This document shows, one piece after another, positions 1 to 7,490 of a stretch of DNA of 51,167 bases (positions within the stretch are counted from its first letter, which is position 1; each line of letters opens with the position of its first letter). The notes below the pieces were generated by a model that was not told where the DNA came from, searched no databases, and saw nothing but the letters and a program-made list of their open reading frames with translations. This stretch comes from Eubacteriales Family XIII. Incertae Sedis bacterium. GTDB taxonomy: Bacteria > Bacillota > Clostridia > Peptostreptococcales > Anaerovoracaceae. The position numbers were made by a program, and so were the translations under genes. Location of the stretch: contig JAISTV010000016.1 in assembly GCA_031272485.1 (NCBI GenBank), forward strand, positions 1-51,167, written 5' to 3'.

Positions 1-74
1 GCCTGATCCTTTCCCGCAAGCGGAAGGTTACGGAATAAACTGAAGTAACGGACATACGCGCATAGAAAATGCGA

Positions 75-107
75 AAAGGCCGGCGGCAAGAAATTGCCCC
101 GGCCTTT
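75..107. terminator. strong hairpin, likely terminator
   Basis: A 9-bp outer stem (AAAGGCCGG at 75-83 with CCGGCCTTT at 99-107) continues into an inner GGCAA/TTGCC stem with a short GAAA-like loop. The flanking A and T runs make it usable in either direction. It probably ends a transcript that enters from the left of the window; no gene for it is visible here. Confidence 0.7.
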
Positions 108-161
108 ACTTACTACAGATTCTCAAGAGCGAGCAGGGGGCTTTTCTTCTACTCTTTCTGC

Positions 162-191
162 TTGAAAGGGCGCGGCGCCGTGCAGTAGAAT
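162..191 (+). promoter_or_regulatory. promoter for the small unknown gene
   Basis: TTGAAA at 162-167 and TAGAAT at 186-191 with an 18-bp spacer. Transcription would start near 198, which is why the ATG at 235 is preferred over the ATG at 202. Confidence 0.5.
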
Positions 192-234
192 ACTCGCAGG
201 GATGCAGCTAAGCAGTTACGAATCGAGGTGCAAT

Positions 235-609
235 ATGATAGGGCAGTATTACGTAGCGCAGGGAGGCGCTGTGCAGGTCAGGGATTTGGTTTATGGCGCG
301 CTTCAGCAAGCAGGATTCTCCGTGGCCGCCACCGGTGAGTGGTCCGCCACGGCCGAGCGCGGTTCTCAGGGTAAGTCGGTCATGCTCGGCGCCCTTGCCG
401 GGAAGAAAGGGCGCCACGTAATCATAGGCATAACCTTCTCCACCGACGCCCAGGGCAACACCGTGGTCCAACTGACCGAAGGCGCCACAGGTATCTCCGG
501 CGGGGTGATAGGCATCCATCAGGCCGAAACCATCTACCGCGAAACCTACAATCACATAGGTCAAACCCTCCAGGCGCAGGGCCTCCTGCTAACCGGCGGA
601 GACGTGTAA
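235..609 (+). CDS. hypothetical protein, 124 aa
   Basis: I do not recognise this protein. It is 124 aa from the ATG at 235, which has a GAGGTG ribosome-binding site at 225-230; an in-frame ATG at 202 would lie almost on the predicted transcription start and would add 11 residues. There is no signal peptide or membrane segment. The middle and C-terminal part is rich in Gly, Thr and Val (residues about 40-95) with alternating hydrophobic residues, suggesting a small beta-rich or alpha/beta soluble fold. It has its own promoter and a shared terminator, so it is probably monocistronic. A real gene is likely because frame, codon use and signals agree, but no function can be assigned. Confidence 0.6.
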   Translation: MIGQYYVAQGGAVQVRDLVYGALQQAGFSVAATGEWSATAERGSQGKSVMLGALAGKKGRHVIIGITFSTDAQGNTVVQLTEGATGISGGVIGIHQAETIYRETYNHIGQTLQAQGLLLTGGDV

Positions 610-611
610 CG

Positions 612-641
612 AAAAAGCCACCCTGCGATGGGTGGCTTTTG
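612..641. terminator. bidirectional terminator between unknown gene and tRNA-Arg
   Basis: AAAAGCCACCC, a six-base loop, then GGGTGGCTTTT form an 11-bp stem with A and T flanks. It lies between two converging genes and can serve both. Confidence 0.85.
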
Positions 642-644
642 TTT

Positions 645-721
645 TGGTACGCCTTGAGAGATTCGAACTCCCGACCTACTGGTTCGTAGCCAGGCACTCT
701 ATCCAGCTGAGCTAAAGGCGC
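645..721 (-). tRNA. tRNA-Arg (anticodon ACG)
   Basis: Read on the minus strand this is a complete cloverleaf: acceptor GCGCCTT pairs with AAGGCGT (the first pair is G-U), a D-arm with TAGCTCAGCTGGATAGAG, the anticodon loop CTACGAA giving ACG, a TTCGAAT T-loop, and an encoded CCA end at 645-647. The outermost anticodon-stem pair is C opposite T, a mismatch. ACG (edited to ICG by TadA) reads CGT, CGC and CGA arginine codons. It is a solitary tRNA gene with its own promoter. Confidence 0.95.
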
Positions 722-731
722 AAAGCGCCGC

Positions 732-769
732 ATTCGCGACTTTTCTATTATGGGGCAAAAGTCGCGAAT
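732..769. repeat. 13-bp perfect inverted repeat enclosing the tRNA-Arg -10 box
   Basis: ATTCGCGACTTTT at 732-744 is the exact reverse complement of AAAAGTCGCGAAT at 757-769; the 12-bp centre contains the -10 box. The right arm fills most of the -35/-10 spacer and the left arm covers the expected start site. This geometry suits an operator; alternatively it folds as a hairpin in DNA or in a read-through transcript. Confidence 0.8.
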
Positions 770-775
770 TGTCAA
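747..775 (-). promoter_or_regulatory. tRNA-Arg promoter
   Basis: On the minus strand TTGACA (770-775) and CATAAT (747-752) are separated by exactly 17 bp. This is a near-consensus housekeeping promoter 26 bp upstream of the mature tRNA. Confidence 0.8.
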
Positions 776-989
776 CGGAAATCCCCCCAATTCTTTTCCC
801 GAAAACCGCAAAAGGGGTGCTGCGCTCGCTGCACGTTTTTTTCGTTTCGGTCCGCTCTTCGACTGAAATTCTCCGATGAAATCCCAGTTTGGTCACGATA
901 TTTTCGTTTCGGTGGAATAGAAGGTGGTACCATCTTAGTCTCCTTTCGTGTATCATTTACTGGGAGAGATAGTTGCTTTGGGAGATTGC
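776..989. other. intergenic region before the flavoprotein gene
   Basis: No gene is supported here. It contains a 13-bp direct repeat, TTTTCGTTTCGGT, at 839-851 and 901-913, and a weak GTGC/GCAC hairpin followed by a T run near 820-842. No clear -35/-10 pair was found for the downstream operon. Confidence 0.4.
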
Positions 990-1571
990 ATGAAGTTTGT
1001 TATTCTGGAAGGAAGCCCGCGCGCGGACGGGAATACGGCGGCGCTTACCGGGCCTTTTGCGGAGGAGCTGCGCGCGCTTGGCGCGGGCACGGAGCGCTTC
1101 CGTCTTTACGATATGAAGATTCAGCCCTGCATAGCCTGCCGGGCCTGTCAGAAGGACCACGGCATATTCGGCTGCTCGCAGCAGGATGACGCGCAGCGGA
1201 TTTTCGACGCCGTGCTCGCGGCAGACATCCTCGTGCTGGCCACGCCCATCTACAGCTGGTACTGCCCGGCGCCCATGAAGGCGCTCTTGGACCGCTTCGT
1301 CTACGGCATGAACAAGTTCTACGGAGACTCCGTAGGTCCGTCCCTCTGGGAGGGCCGCGCCCTCGCGCTGCTCGTAACCTGCGGCTACCGCCCGGAGAAG
1401 GGCGCCGACCTCTTCGAGGAGGGCATAAGACGCTATGCGAAACACTCGCGCCTCGTTTACCGGGGCATGCACGCCGAGCGGCATCTGGGCTATAACACCG
1501 TATTCATGGACGAGGAAAAGGAAGTGCGCGTACGCGCCTTTGCCCGCGCCCTCCTGGAGCCACAGGCATGA
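990..1571 (+). CDS. NADPH-dependent FMN reductase / iron-sulfur flavoprotein family
   Basis: A flavodoxin-fold protein of 193 aa that should bind FMN and reduce a small substrate or another redox protein in the cytoplasm. The N-terminal strand is followed by the phosphate-binding GSPRADGNT loop at residues 8-16, and a TPIYSWYCPAPMKALLDR segment is typical of this family. Four cysteines at 47, 50, 53 and 62 (C-x2-C-x2-C-x8-C) resemble the compact cluster motif of archaeal/clostridial Isf proteins, so a 4Fe-4S cluster is plausible. I chose the ATG at 990 because GGGAG lies at 980-984; a GTG at 948 is also in frame. Its stop overlaps the start of the ABC ATPase gene (ATGA), showing translational coupling with the exporter. 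Confidence 0.85.
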   Translation: MKFVILEGSPRADGNTAALTGPFAEELRALGAGTERFRLYDMKIQPCIACRACQKDHGIFGCSQQDDAQRIFDAVLAADILVLATPIYSWYCPAPMKALLDRFVYGMNKFYGDSVGPSLWEGRALALLVTCGYRPEKGADLFEEGIRRYAKHSRLVYRGMHAERHLGYNTVFMDEEKEVRVRAFARALLEPQA

Positions 1572-2296
1572 ACAGCATACAGCTGACGAACATAAGCAAG
1601 TCCTTCGGTAAGGCCCGCATCCTGGAAGGCGTGAGCCTCGCGGTGGAAGCGGGGCAGGTCTACGGTCTCCTTGGCCCCTCCGGCTGCGGCAAGACCACCA
1701 CCGTGAAGATAGCGGCCGGCATACTGACCGCGGACGCGGGCGGCGCCATGGCGCTGGGCCGGAAGATGCCGTCCTTCGCGGCCATGAACCGCATAGGCTA
1801 CATGGCGCAGGAGGACGCGCTCTACACGGACCTGACCGGCCGACAGAACCTTGAGTTCTTTGGCGCCATGTACGGCCTGAAGGGCAGCACGCTCGACGTG
1901 CGCGTGGCGTACGGGCTGAACCTCGTGGGCCTGGCCGCCGACTCGAAGAAGCTCGTATCCAGGTACTCCGGCGGCATGAAGCGCCGTCTCTCGCTTGCGG
2001 CGGCCCTGCTGCACGAACCGGAGGCGCTCATCCTCGACGAACCCACCGTGGGCCTCGACCCGGTGCTGCGCCGGGCGCTCTGGCGGGAAATCTACAAGCT
2101 CGCGCATAAGGGCGTGGCGGTCCTCATAACCACGCACGTCATGGACGAGGCCGAGCGCTGCGGCAAGCTGGCCCTCATGCGGGAGGGCCGCATAATCGGC
2201 GAGGGCTCCCCGCAGGAGCTCATGATGCTCACCGGCAGCAACAACGTGGAGGACGTGTTCCTCAAGCTCGCCGCGCGGAAAGCGAGGGAGTCATGA
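1568..2296 (+). CDS. ABC transporter ATP-binding protein
   Basis: Cytoplasmic ATPase subunit of an ABC-2 type exporter, 242 aa. Walker A GPSGCGKT is at residues 36-43, the Q-loop at about 80 (MAQED), the signature YSGGMKRR at 133-140 and Walker B LILDEPT at 154-160, followed by the H-loop TTHVMDEAERC. It belongs to the DrrA/CcmA-like group that pairs with ABC-2 permeases for drug, lipid or antibiotic export. It starts within the stop codon of the flavoprotein gene and its own stop overlaps the permease start by 4 bp, so the three genes form one coupled operon. The exported substrate cannot be read from sequence. Confidence 0.93.
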   Translation: MNSIQLTNISKSFGKARILEGVSLAVEAGQVYGLLGPSGCGKTTTVKIAAGILTADAGGAMALGRKMPSFAAMNRIGYMAQEDALYTDLTGRQNLEFFGAMYGLKGSTLDVRVAYGLNLVGLAADSKKLVSRYSGGMKRRLSLAAALLHEPEALILDEPTVGLDPVLRRALWREIYKLAHKGVAVLITTHVMDEAERCGKLALMREGRIIGEGSPQELMMLTGSNNVEDVFLKLAARKARES

Positions 2297-3468
2297 AGAT
2301 CCGCGCCCTCACCATCCGCATCCTCCGGCAGCTCTCGCACGACAAGCGCACGCTGGCGCTCATGTTCGTCCTGCCGCTCCTGCTGCTCACCCTCATCTAC
2401 TTCATCTTTCAGGGCACCAGCAGCACCATGACCATAGGCACGGTGGGCGTCCCCGAGACTTTCACCAGCATCCTTAACAAGAACGAAAACATAAAGCTCA
2501 AGGACTACGCCACGTGGGAGCTGGCGCAGCAGGCCCTCGAGCGCGGCGACGTAGTCGCCATTGTCCAGGCAGACGGCTTTACCACGGACGTGGTCTCCGG
2601 CGCGGAGGGCTTCCGGCGCGACGTGCTTGAGAGCGCGGACGCAGGCGTAAACTTCCGCATCCTGCTCGACGGCGCGCAGGGCGACAAGGCGGCTTCCATC
2701 CGCAAGCTCATAGAGGCGGCCGCGAGCAGCACCGTTATGCTCATCCTCCAGCAGGCGGCAAGCGAGGTGGCGGCGGGCGTGCTCCCGGACATTACCTACA
2801 CCCCCGGCTCGGTGGACCTGAACCTGGGCGGCCTTCTGACCTGTCAAGTAGAATGGCTTGACGGCGTGGAGGACGTGACCAACTTCGACATCTGGGGCTC
2901 CACGCTCCTCGGCTTCGTGAGCTTCTTCCTCGTGTTCATAGTGGCCGGCATGACCTTCCTCAAGGAGCGGAAGAGCGGCACCCTCGAAAAAGTCCTCTCC
3001 GCCCCCGTGCAGCGCCGCGAGATAGTCATAGGCTACGTGGCAGGCTTCGGCGTGATAACCGTGATCCAGTCCATAGTGGTCAGCCTCTTTGTCATCAAGG
3101 TGCTGGGCGTGGTCATGAACGGCTCGCTCCTCGCCATCCTGCTCATCATGGTCATAAGCACCGTCCCGCCCCTCACGCTGGGCATGCTGCTGTCCACCGC
3201 CGCGAACAGCGAGTTTCAAATGATGCAGTTCATCCCCATAGTCATAGTCCCGCAGGTCTTCTTCTCCGGCCTGTTCAGCCTCTCGAAGGGCTGGATGCTG
3301 TTCGGAAAGATCTTCCCGCTCACCTACACCACCGACGCGCTGAACAAGGTCATGTTCAAGGGCGCGGGCCCGGGCGCCTTCTACGGCGACCTGCTCATGC
3401 TCATAGCTTTCTCCGCCGTTTTCATGACCCTGAACGTCCTCCTCCTGAAAAAACACCGCCGTATCTGA
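2293..3468 (+). CDS. ABC-2 type transporter permease
   Basis: Membrane subunit of the exporter, 391 aa. One membrane segment lies near residues 21-41, then an extracytoplasmic domain of about 165 residues, then five hydrophobic segments from about 205 to the end. The sequence LKERKSGTLEKVLSAPV after the second segment is the characteristic cytosolic coupling motif of ABC-2 (YhgE/DrrB-like) permeases. It should dimerise and work with the preceding ATPase. The start ATG overlaps the ATPase stop. No terminator follows directly; the next gene has its own probable promoter. Confidence 0.93.
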   Translation: MKIRALTIRILRQLSHDKRTLALMFVLPLLLLTLIYFIFQGTSSTMTIGTVGVPETFTSILNKNENIKLKDYATWELAQQALERGDVVAIVQADGFTTDVVSGAEGFRRDVLESADAGVNFRILLDGAQGDKAASIRKLIEAAASSTVMLILQQAASEVAAGVLPDITYTPGSVDLNLGGLLTCQVEWLDGVEDVTNFDIWGSTLLGFVSFFLVFIVAGMTFLKERKSGTLEKVLSAPVQRREIVIGYVAGFGVITVIQSIVVSLFVIKVLGVVMNGSLLAILLIMVISTVPPLTLGMLLSTAANSEFQMMQFIPIVIVPQVFFSGLFSLSKGWMLFGKIFPLTYTTDALNKVMFKGAGPGAFYGDLLMLIAFSAVFMTLNVLLLKKHRRI

Positions 3469-3481
3469 GGCATGCACCTTC

Positions 3482-3511
3482 TTGCAATCCCCCGCCCCTC
3501 TCCTGTAATAT
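3482..3511 (+). promoter_or_regulatory. possible promoter for the lipoprotein pair
   Basis: TTGCAA at 3482-3487 and TAATAT at 3506-3511 with an 18-bp spacer; TG precedes the -10. It lies about 95 bp upstream of the lipoprotein start. Confidence 0.4.
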
Positions 3512-3606
3512 ATAGTCAGTGTGCAGGGCAGGATTTTTCGCGGAAATGGGAGTCCGCTTTTCCTTTGTGCACGCGTGAAGGAATTTCGATAAGGAGGAAA
3601 AAAGGT

Positions 3607-4431
3607 ATGAAACGGAAGTTGACAATGGTATTGGCGCTGGCGCTGACGGTGGTCCTGGCCATGGCTTTCACGGCCTGTGGCGGCGACGGTGGCAGCAGCG
3701 GCAGCAGCGGCAACAGCGGTGGCGGCGGCGGCGGCGATGACTCCGGCAGCAGCGACGCGTACAAGGTATTTGCGGCGGCAACGGAAGCTATGTCAAACGC
3801 AGATGCCATTTCGTATGATCTGGATTTGGACATAAACATGGTTCTCAGCGGTTCGGACTACGGCACGAAGATGGTCGGCAGCATGACGCAGACGAAGACG
3901 GACGGCAATTATGAGCTTTACGCGAATCTGGATGTGGAAATGCTCGGCACCTCGCTCGCCATGGAAGAGTGGTACAAGGATGGCTACATGTACATAAGCA
4001 TGTCCGGCTACAATTACAAACAGGCCATGTCCCTGGAGGATTACATGAAAAGCATGCAGGGCTCTTCCGTGCAGACCTTCCCGGAGAGCTCTATTAAGGA
4101 TTACTCCAAGGAGAGCGTTTCCGAGGGTACCAAGTACACCTTTACCGTGGACGGCGCGGCCATGAAGGAAATGGTCTGGAGCAACATGGAGGCGAACGCG
4201 GAGACGCTGGGCCTCACGGAAGCGGACCTTGGCATGTCGGATGCCACCATTTCCGTGGTTGTGGACGGCAACGACCTGATTTCCTATTCCATGCTGGTTT
4301 CCTATAAGATGACCATTTCCGGCGAGGAAGTCACAGCGGATATGGACTTGACCGTCTCCAACATCACCATTGGCGGCGTCACGGTGACGTTCCCGGCAGA
4401 CATGGACAGCTATCAGGAGTTGGCCGCGTAA
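3607..4431 (+). CDS. lipoprotein, DUF6612/LppX-like beta fold
   Basis: Secreted lipoprotein of 274 aa. The ATG at 3607 follows an AAGGAGG-type ribosome-binding site and gives a classic signal peptide: MKRK, a hydrophobic core, and lipobox FTAC with the lipidated Cys at 24. Residues 25-50 are a Gly/Ser linker with a G run, then a folded domain with repeated alternating beta strands (phrases such as YDLDLDINM, YELYANLDVEM and VSYKMTISGEE). This pattern resembles DUF6612 and the LolA/LppX superfamily, which form half-barrels holding hydrophobic ligands; that assignment is by appearance only. It may be co-transcribed with the second lipoprotein 42 bp downstream. The frame is open upstream to 3472, but the signal peptide decides the start. 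Confidence 0.8.
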   Translation: MKRKLTMVLALALTVVLAMAFTACGGDGGSSGSSGNSGGGGGGDDSGSSDAYKVFAAATEAMSNADAISYDLDLDINMVLSGSDYGTKMVGSMTQTKTDGNYELYANLDVEMLGTSLAMEEWYKDGYMYISMSGYNYKQAMSLEDYMKSMQGSSVQTFPESSIKDYSKESVSEGTKYTFTVDGAAMKEMVWSNMEANAETLGLTEADLGMSDATISVVVDGNDLISYSMLVSYKMTISGEEVTADMDLTVSNITIGGVTVTFPADMDSYQELAA

Positions 4432-4473
4432 GTTAAGACAGAAAAGCAGTATCGCAAGTAAGGAAGTAATGAC

Positions 4474-5019
4474 ATGAAAAAAAGAATCTTAATCGTATGT
4501 TCGCTGGTTCTCACGCTGGCGCTGGCTCTGGGGCTTTCCGCCTGCGAGGAGCAGGCCGTGAAGATGGTCCCGGTGCAGTCTACGGCCTCCGACCTGACCA
4601 TGAGTTTTCCGGAGGACTGGAGCGCGCAGGAACTGAACGATCTGGCGGCCATTCAAATGGGCAAGGCGAAGACCGAGGAATACCTGGCGCTCTTCGAGTT
4701 TGACGCGACCGCGTTTTCGGATGCCACGCTGGAGGATTTCGCGAATCTGGTCTCCGAGGACATGAAGACGTTCATATCGGACGCGGACGTAGGCGCGTGG
4801 GAAGACGTGACGATTAACGGCATTTCCGCCCTTCAGACGGAGGTCTCCGGAACCATAATAAGCGATGGCTCGGGAGACGACGTGGACGTGACCTACCTCG
4901 TGACGGTTTTCCGGAACGACACCGGTTTCTACGAAGCGCTCGCCTGGTCCGTGCAGAACATGTACGAGGACGCCAAGCCGGACTTCGAGAAGATTCTGAA
5001 CACGGTTACGCTTCCATAA
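4474..5019 (+). CDS. small lipoprotein, PsbP/DUF1795-like
   Basis: Lipoprotein of 181 aa with a signal peptide MKKR plus hydrophobic core and lipobox LSAC (Cys 24). The mature part begins with a segment of the form LTMSFPEDW, then a long beta sheet region ending KILNTVTLP. The opening strand plus aromatic residue and the closing phrase about an error or fit of the form DFEKILNTV resemble the PsbP-like/DUF1795 fold found in many Bacillota lipoproteins. Its biochemical role is unknown. It lies 42 bp after the previous lipoprotein and 3 bp before the hydrolase gene, so the three are likely one operon. Confidence 0.75.
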   Translation: MKKRILIVCSLVLTLALALGLSACEEQAVKMVPVQSTASDLTMSFPEDWSAQELNDLAAIQMGKAKTEEYLALFEFDATAFSDATLEDFANLVSEDMKTFISDADVGAWEDVTINGISALQTEVSGTIISDGSGDDVDVTYLVTVFRNDTGFYEALAWSVQNMYEDAKPDFEKILNTVTLP

Positions 5020-5022
5020 AAG

Positions 5023-5766
5023 ATGCGTACGGACAAGATTCAAAAAATCAATCTGAGCAAGAGCGGCGTCTATCTCCGGCACTACGGGGTGGACGCCGCC
5101 TTTGACGCGCTCGCGCAGCAGGCGGCGGAGCGCGGCGGCCGGATTCGCGAGAAGCTCATCCCCATGATTCTGTGCCCCGGCGGCGGCTACTTTATCATAG
5201 GCACCACGGAGGCGTGGCCGGTGGCGGACGTGTTCCTCCACGCGGGCTTTTATCCGTTTATCCTGAGCTACACGGTCTCGGAGAAGGAGATTCCCTTCGA
5301 CCCGGCAGCCCCGCAGGACTACGCGCCTTTCGCGGATTTCGAGGAGGGCGTGGCGGCGGTCCGCGCTTTTGCCGCAAGGGAAGGGTGCTTTACGGACCAG
5401 CTGCTTGCGGTGGGGTTTTCCGCCGGCGCGCACGTGGCCCTCGGCAGTCTGGCGCTGCGCGGCGGGAATTTTGAGCCGCCCACGGCGCTCATCTTAAGTT
5501 ACCCGCTCGTGCGCTGGCGCGTGTTTGAGCACGCGGGCTTTGACCTGCTCGCGCACATCCCTAAGGGTTTTCCGCCCACGTTCCTTTGGCACGGCCTGAA
5601 CGACGCCATGGTAAACCCGGCCAGCAGCTTTCAGCTCGCGGACATCCTGCGCGAAAAAGAAATCCCCTCGGAGTTTCATTGCTACGAGGAGATCTGTCAC
5701 GCGGACCCGTTCTACGAGCCTGCCTGGATACCGGCCGCCCTGCAGTGGCTGGCCCGGCGCTTTTAA
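5023..5766 (+). CDS. alpha/beta hydrolase, acetyl-esterase-like
   Basis: Cytoplasmic serine hydrolase of 247 aa. An oxyanion-hole region LCPGGGYFIIG lies near residue 50, the nucleophile elbow GFSAGAHVA near 130-138, a catalytic Asp in WHGLNDAMVNP near 196 and a His in CHADPF near 226, giving a complete Ser-Asp-His triad. The PGGGY motif and the HGLND loop place it with the BD-FAE/acetyl xylan esterase-like group (dienelactone hydrolase relatives). It starts 3 bp after the lipoprotein stop, with no separate promoter. It ends tail to tail with the SanA-like gene with only three bases between the stops. A carbohydrate ester substrate is plausible but not shown. Confidence 0.85.
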   Translation: MRTDKIQKINLSKSGVYLRHYGVDAAFDALAQQAAERGGRIREKLIPMILCPGGGYFIIGTTEAWPVADVFLHAGFYPFILSYTVSEKEIPFDPAAPQDYAPFADFEEGVAAVRAFAAREGCFTDQLLAVGFSAGAHVALGSLALRGGNFEPPTALILSYPLVRWRVFEHAGFDLLAHIPKGFPPTFLWHGLNDAMVNPASSFQLADILREKEIPSEFHCYEEICHADPFYEPAWIPAALQWLARRF

Positions 5767-5769
5767 GTT

Positions 5770-6486
5770 CTATTTAATTTCCACTCCGTCCCCCAGGACC
5801 TGGGGCTTGACGTCGAAAATAACCCAGAAGAAGTCCTTGACCCTGGCGAAGTACTCGCGCACGGAACGGCGGAACTGTCCGCTCTCGGTGGCCGGCGCCG
5901 CCACGCCGTATGCGTCTATGCCCAGGGCGCGCGCGTCGTAGACCGCCCGGTACAGGTGGTATTCCTGCGTCACGATTATGGCCGTCTCCACCCCGAACTC
6001 GGACCGCATGCGGTAGGCGCTCTCGTAGGTCGAGTAGCCGGCGTTGTCTATGTATATGCTCTGCGGGTCGACGCCAAATTCGTCCGCGCGCGCAAGCACG
6101 TAGCTTTCCATGGCCGCCACCTCGTTGTAGTAGGAGTCTCCGCCGTCGTCGCCGGTGAGGAGCAGGTTTTCGGATGCGCCGGCGCCGTAAAGCCGCAGGC
6201 CCGTGTCCAGCCGGTCCGCCAGCATGGGACTGGGCTCGCCGTTTACCACGGAGGCGCCCAGAATCTGAATGCACTCGGCCCCGCCGTCCGCCTTTACCAG
6301 CGCCGCGGCCTCGGCCTCCGTAAGGATATAGGAAGCCCCGTCCCGGCGGAAAGTGCCCTTCATGTCCATAACGACGTAGACATTAATTATTGTCATCAAC
6401 AAAAAAGCGACCACGACCACCGTAAGCATAACCGTTAAAATCCGCCGGAGAAGCGAACGTTTTTTCTTCTTCCCTTTTTTACGCAT
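5770..6486 (-). CDS. SanA/YdcF-family (DUF218) membrane protein
   Basis: Protein of 238 aa with a very basic N-terminus (RKKGKKKKR), one membrane segment at about residues 14-36 and an extracytoplasmic DUF218 domain. Visible family marks are the ILGASV start of the domain, the TGDDG loop, YNEVAAM, DNAGYSTYESA and the VTQEYHLYRA segment. DUF218 proteins such as SanA and ElyC are linked to envelope integrity and peptidoglycan precursor metabolism, with undefined chemistry. It is divergent from ftsE and convergent with the hydrolase. A TAGAAT box lies only about 8 bp upstream of the ATG and no clear Shine-Dalgarno is present, so a leaderless transcript is possible. Confidence 0.88.
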   Translation of the reverse strand: MRKKGKKKKRSLLRRILTVMLTVVVVAFLLMTIINVYVVMDMKGTFRRDGASYILTEAEAAALVKADGGAECIQILGASVVNGEPSPMLADRLDTGLRLYGAGASENLLLTGDDGGDSYYNEVAAMESYVLARADEFGVDPQSIYIDNAGYSTYESAYRMRSEFGVETAIIVTQEYHLYRAVYDARALGIDAYGVAAPATESGQFRRSVREYFARVKDFFWVIFDVKPQVLGDGVEIK

Positions 6487-6578
6487 GCGGCTATTCTACC
6501 ATAAAGCGGCGACGGGCGGGGGGATTAGTTTATCGAAACTGTAATTTTATCTTAATGGCATGGGAAGGGCGTCTGACT

Positions 6579-6584
6579 TATAAT
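6579..6584 (+). promoter_or_regulatory. -10 box for the ftsEX operon
   Basis: A consensus TATAAT lies 51 bp upstream of the ftsE ATG. I could not find a convincing -35 at 16-18 bp, so only the -10 element is supported. Confidence 0.4.
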
Positions 6585-6634
6585 TAACGAAGGCATTTTG
6601 CCCGGTTTTGTTGACCGCAGAAAAAACAGAGAAT

Positions 6635-7468
6635 ATGGCTGAAGAAACGACAGAGAAAAAGAAAAACAGGCTCATTATTGAGTTCAAGAATGTCACGAAG
6701 ATGTACGGCGACAATGTCGGCGTGGAGGACGTGAGCGTTAAGATTCGCGAGGGCGAGTTCGTTTTTCTCGTGGGGCCTTCGGGCGCGGGCAAGTCCACCT
6801 TTATCAAGGTGCTGCTCAAGATGCTGGACGTGGATAAGGGCCATATTTACTACGTGGACTACGACGTGACGCAGCTGCAGAACTACGAGATTCCGCACCA
6901 CCGGCGCAGCATGGGGATCGTGTTTCAGGATTTTAGCCTGCTGCCCAAGAAGACGGTGTTTGAGAACGTGGCTTTTGCCATGGAGATCGTGCAGATGCCG
7001 CGCAAGGCGATTCGCAGACAGGTGCCGGCCATGCTGGACCTGGTGGGGCTCAAGGGGCAGGAGACCAAGTACCCGAACGAGCTTAGCATAGGCGAGCAGC
7101 AGCGGCTGGCCATAGCGCGCGCCATAGTCAATAACCCGCACGTGCTCATAGCGGACGAGCCGACGGGGAACCTGGACCCGGAGACGGGCTGGGAGATTAT
7201 GCGCCTGCTGGAGCAGATTAACCGCCGCGGGACCACCATCCTCATGGTCACGCATTCGCCGGACATAGTAAACGCCATGGAGAAGCGCGTCATAGCCATC
7301 CGCGACGGGCGGATCGTGCGCGACGAGCTGGGCGGCCAGTACCATCCGGAGGAGGACGACGACCCGGACGGCGACTATTCGGATCACGAGCTGTTTAACC
7401 TCAAGAATTTTGAGAAGGCATACCGTGAGCGGAAGATCAAGGGTGGCGCGGACAGCCGGAAGGAATAG
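6635..7468 (+). CDS. ftsE: cell division ATP-binding protein FtsE
   Basis: ATPase of the FtsEX complex, 277 aa from the ATG at 6635 (an upstream TTG at 6608 is in frame). FtsEX converts ATP binding into activation of a periplasmic or wall peptidoglycan hydrolase. Walker A GPSGAGKS is at about 47-54, Walker B VLIADEPTGNLDP follows the signature, which here reads LSIGEQQR instead of LSGGEQQR. The C-terminal tail after about residue 228 is an extra acidic stretch (EEDDDPDGDYSDHE) of nearly 50 residues that short FtsE proteins lack. It is followed at 22 bp by ftsX and then the probable target hydrolase. Confidence 0.95.
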   Translation: MAEETTEKKKNRLIIEFKNVTKMYGDNVGVEDVSVKIREGEFVFLVGPSGAGKSTFIKVLLKMLDVDKGHIYYVDYDVTQLQNYEIPHHRRSMGIVFQDFSLLPKKTVFENVAFAMEIVQMPRKAIRRQVPAMLDLVGLKGQETKYPNELSIGEQQRLAIARAIVNNPHVLIADEPTGNLDPETGWEIMRLLEQINRRGTTILMVTHSPDIVNAMEKRVIAIRDGRIVRDELGGQYHPEEDDDPDGDYSDHELFNLKNFEKAYRERKIKGGADSRKE

Positions 7469-7490
7469 CGCGAGCGCGCAGTAGCGGAAT

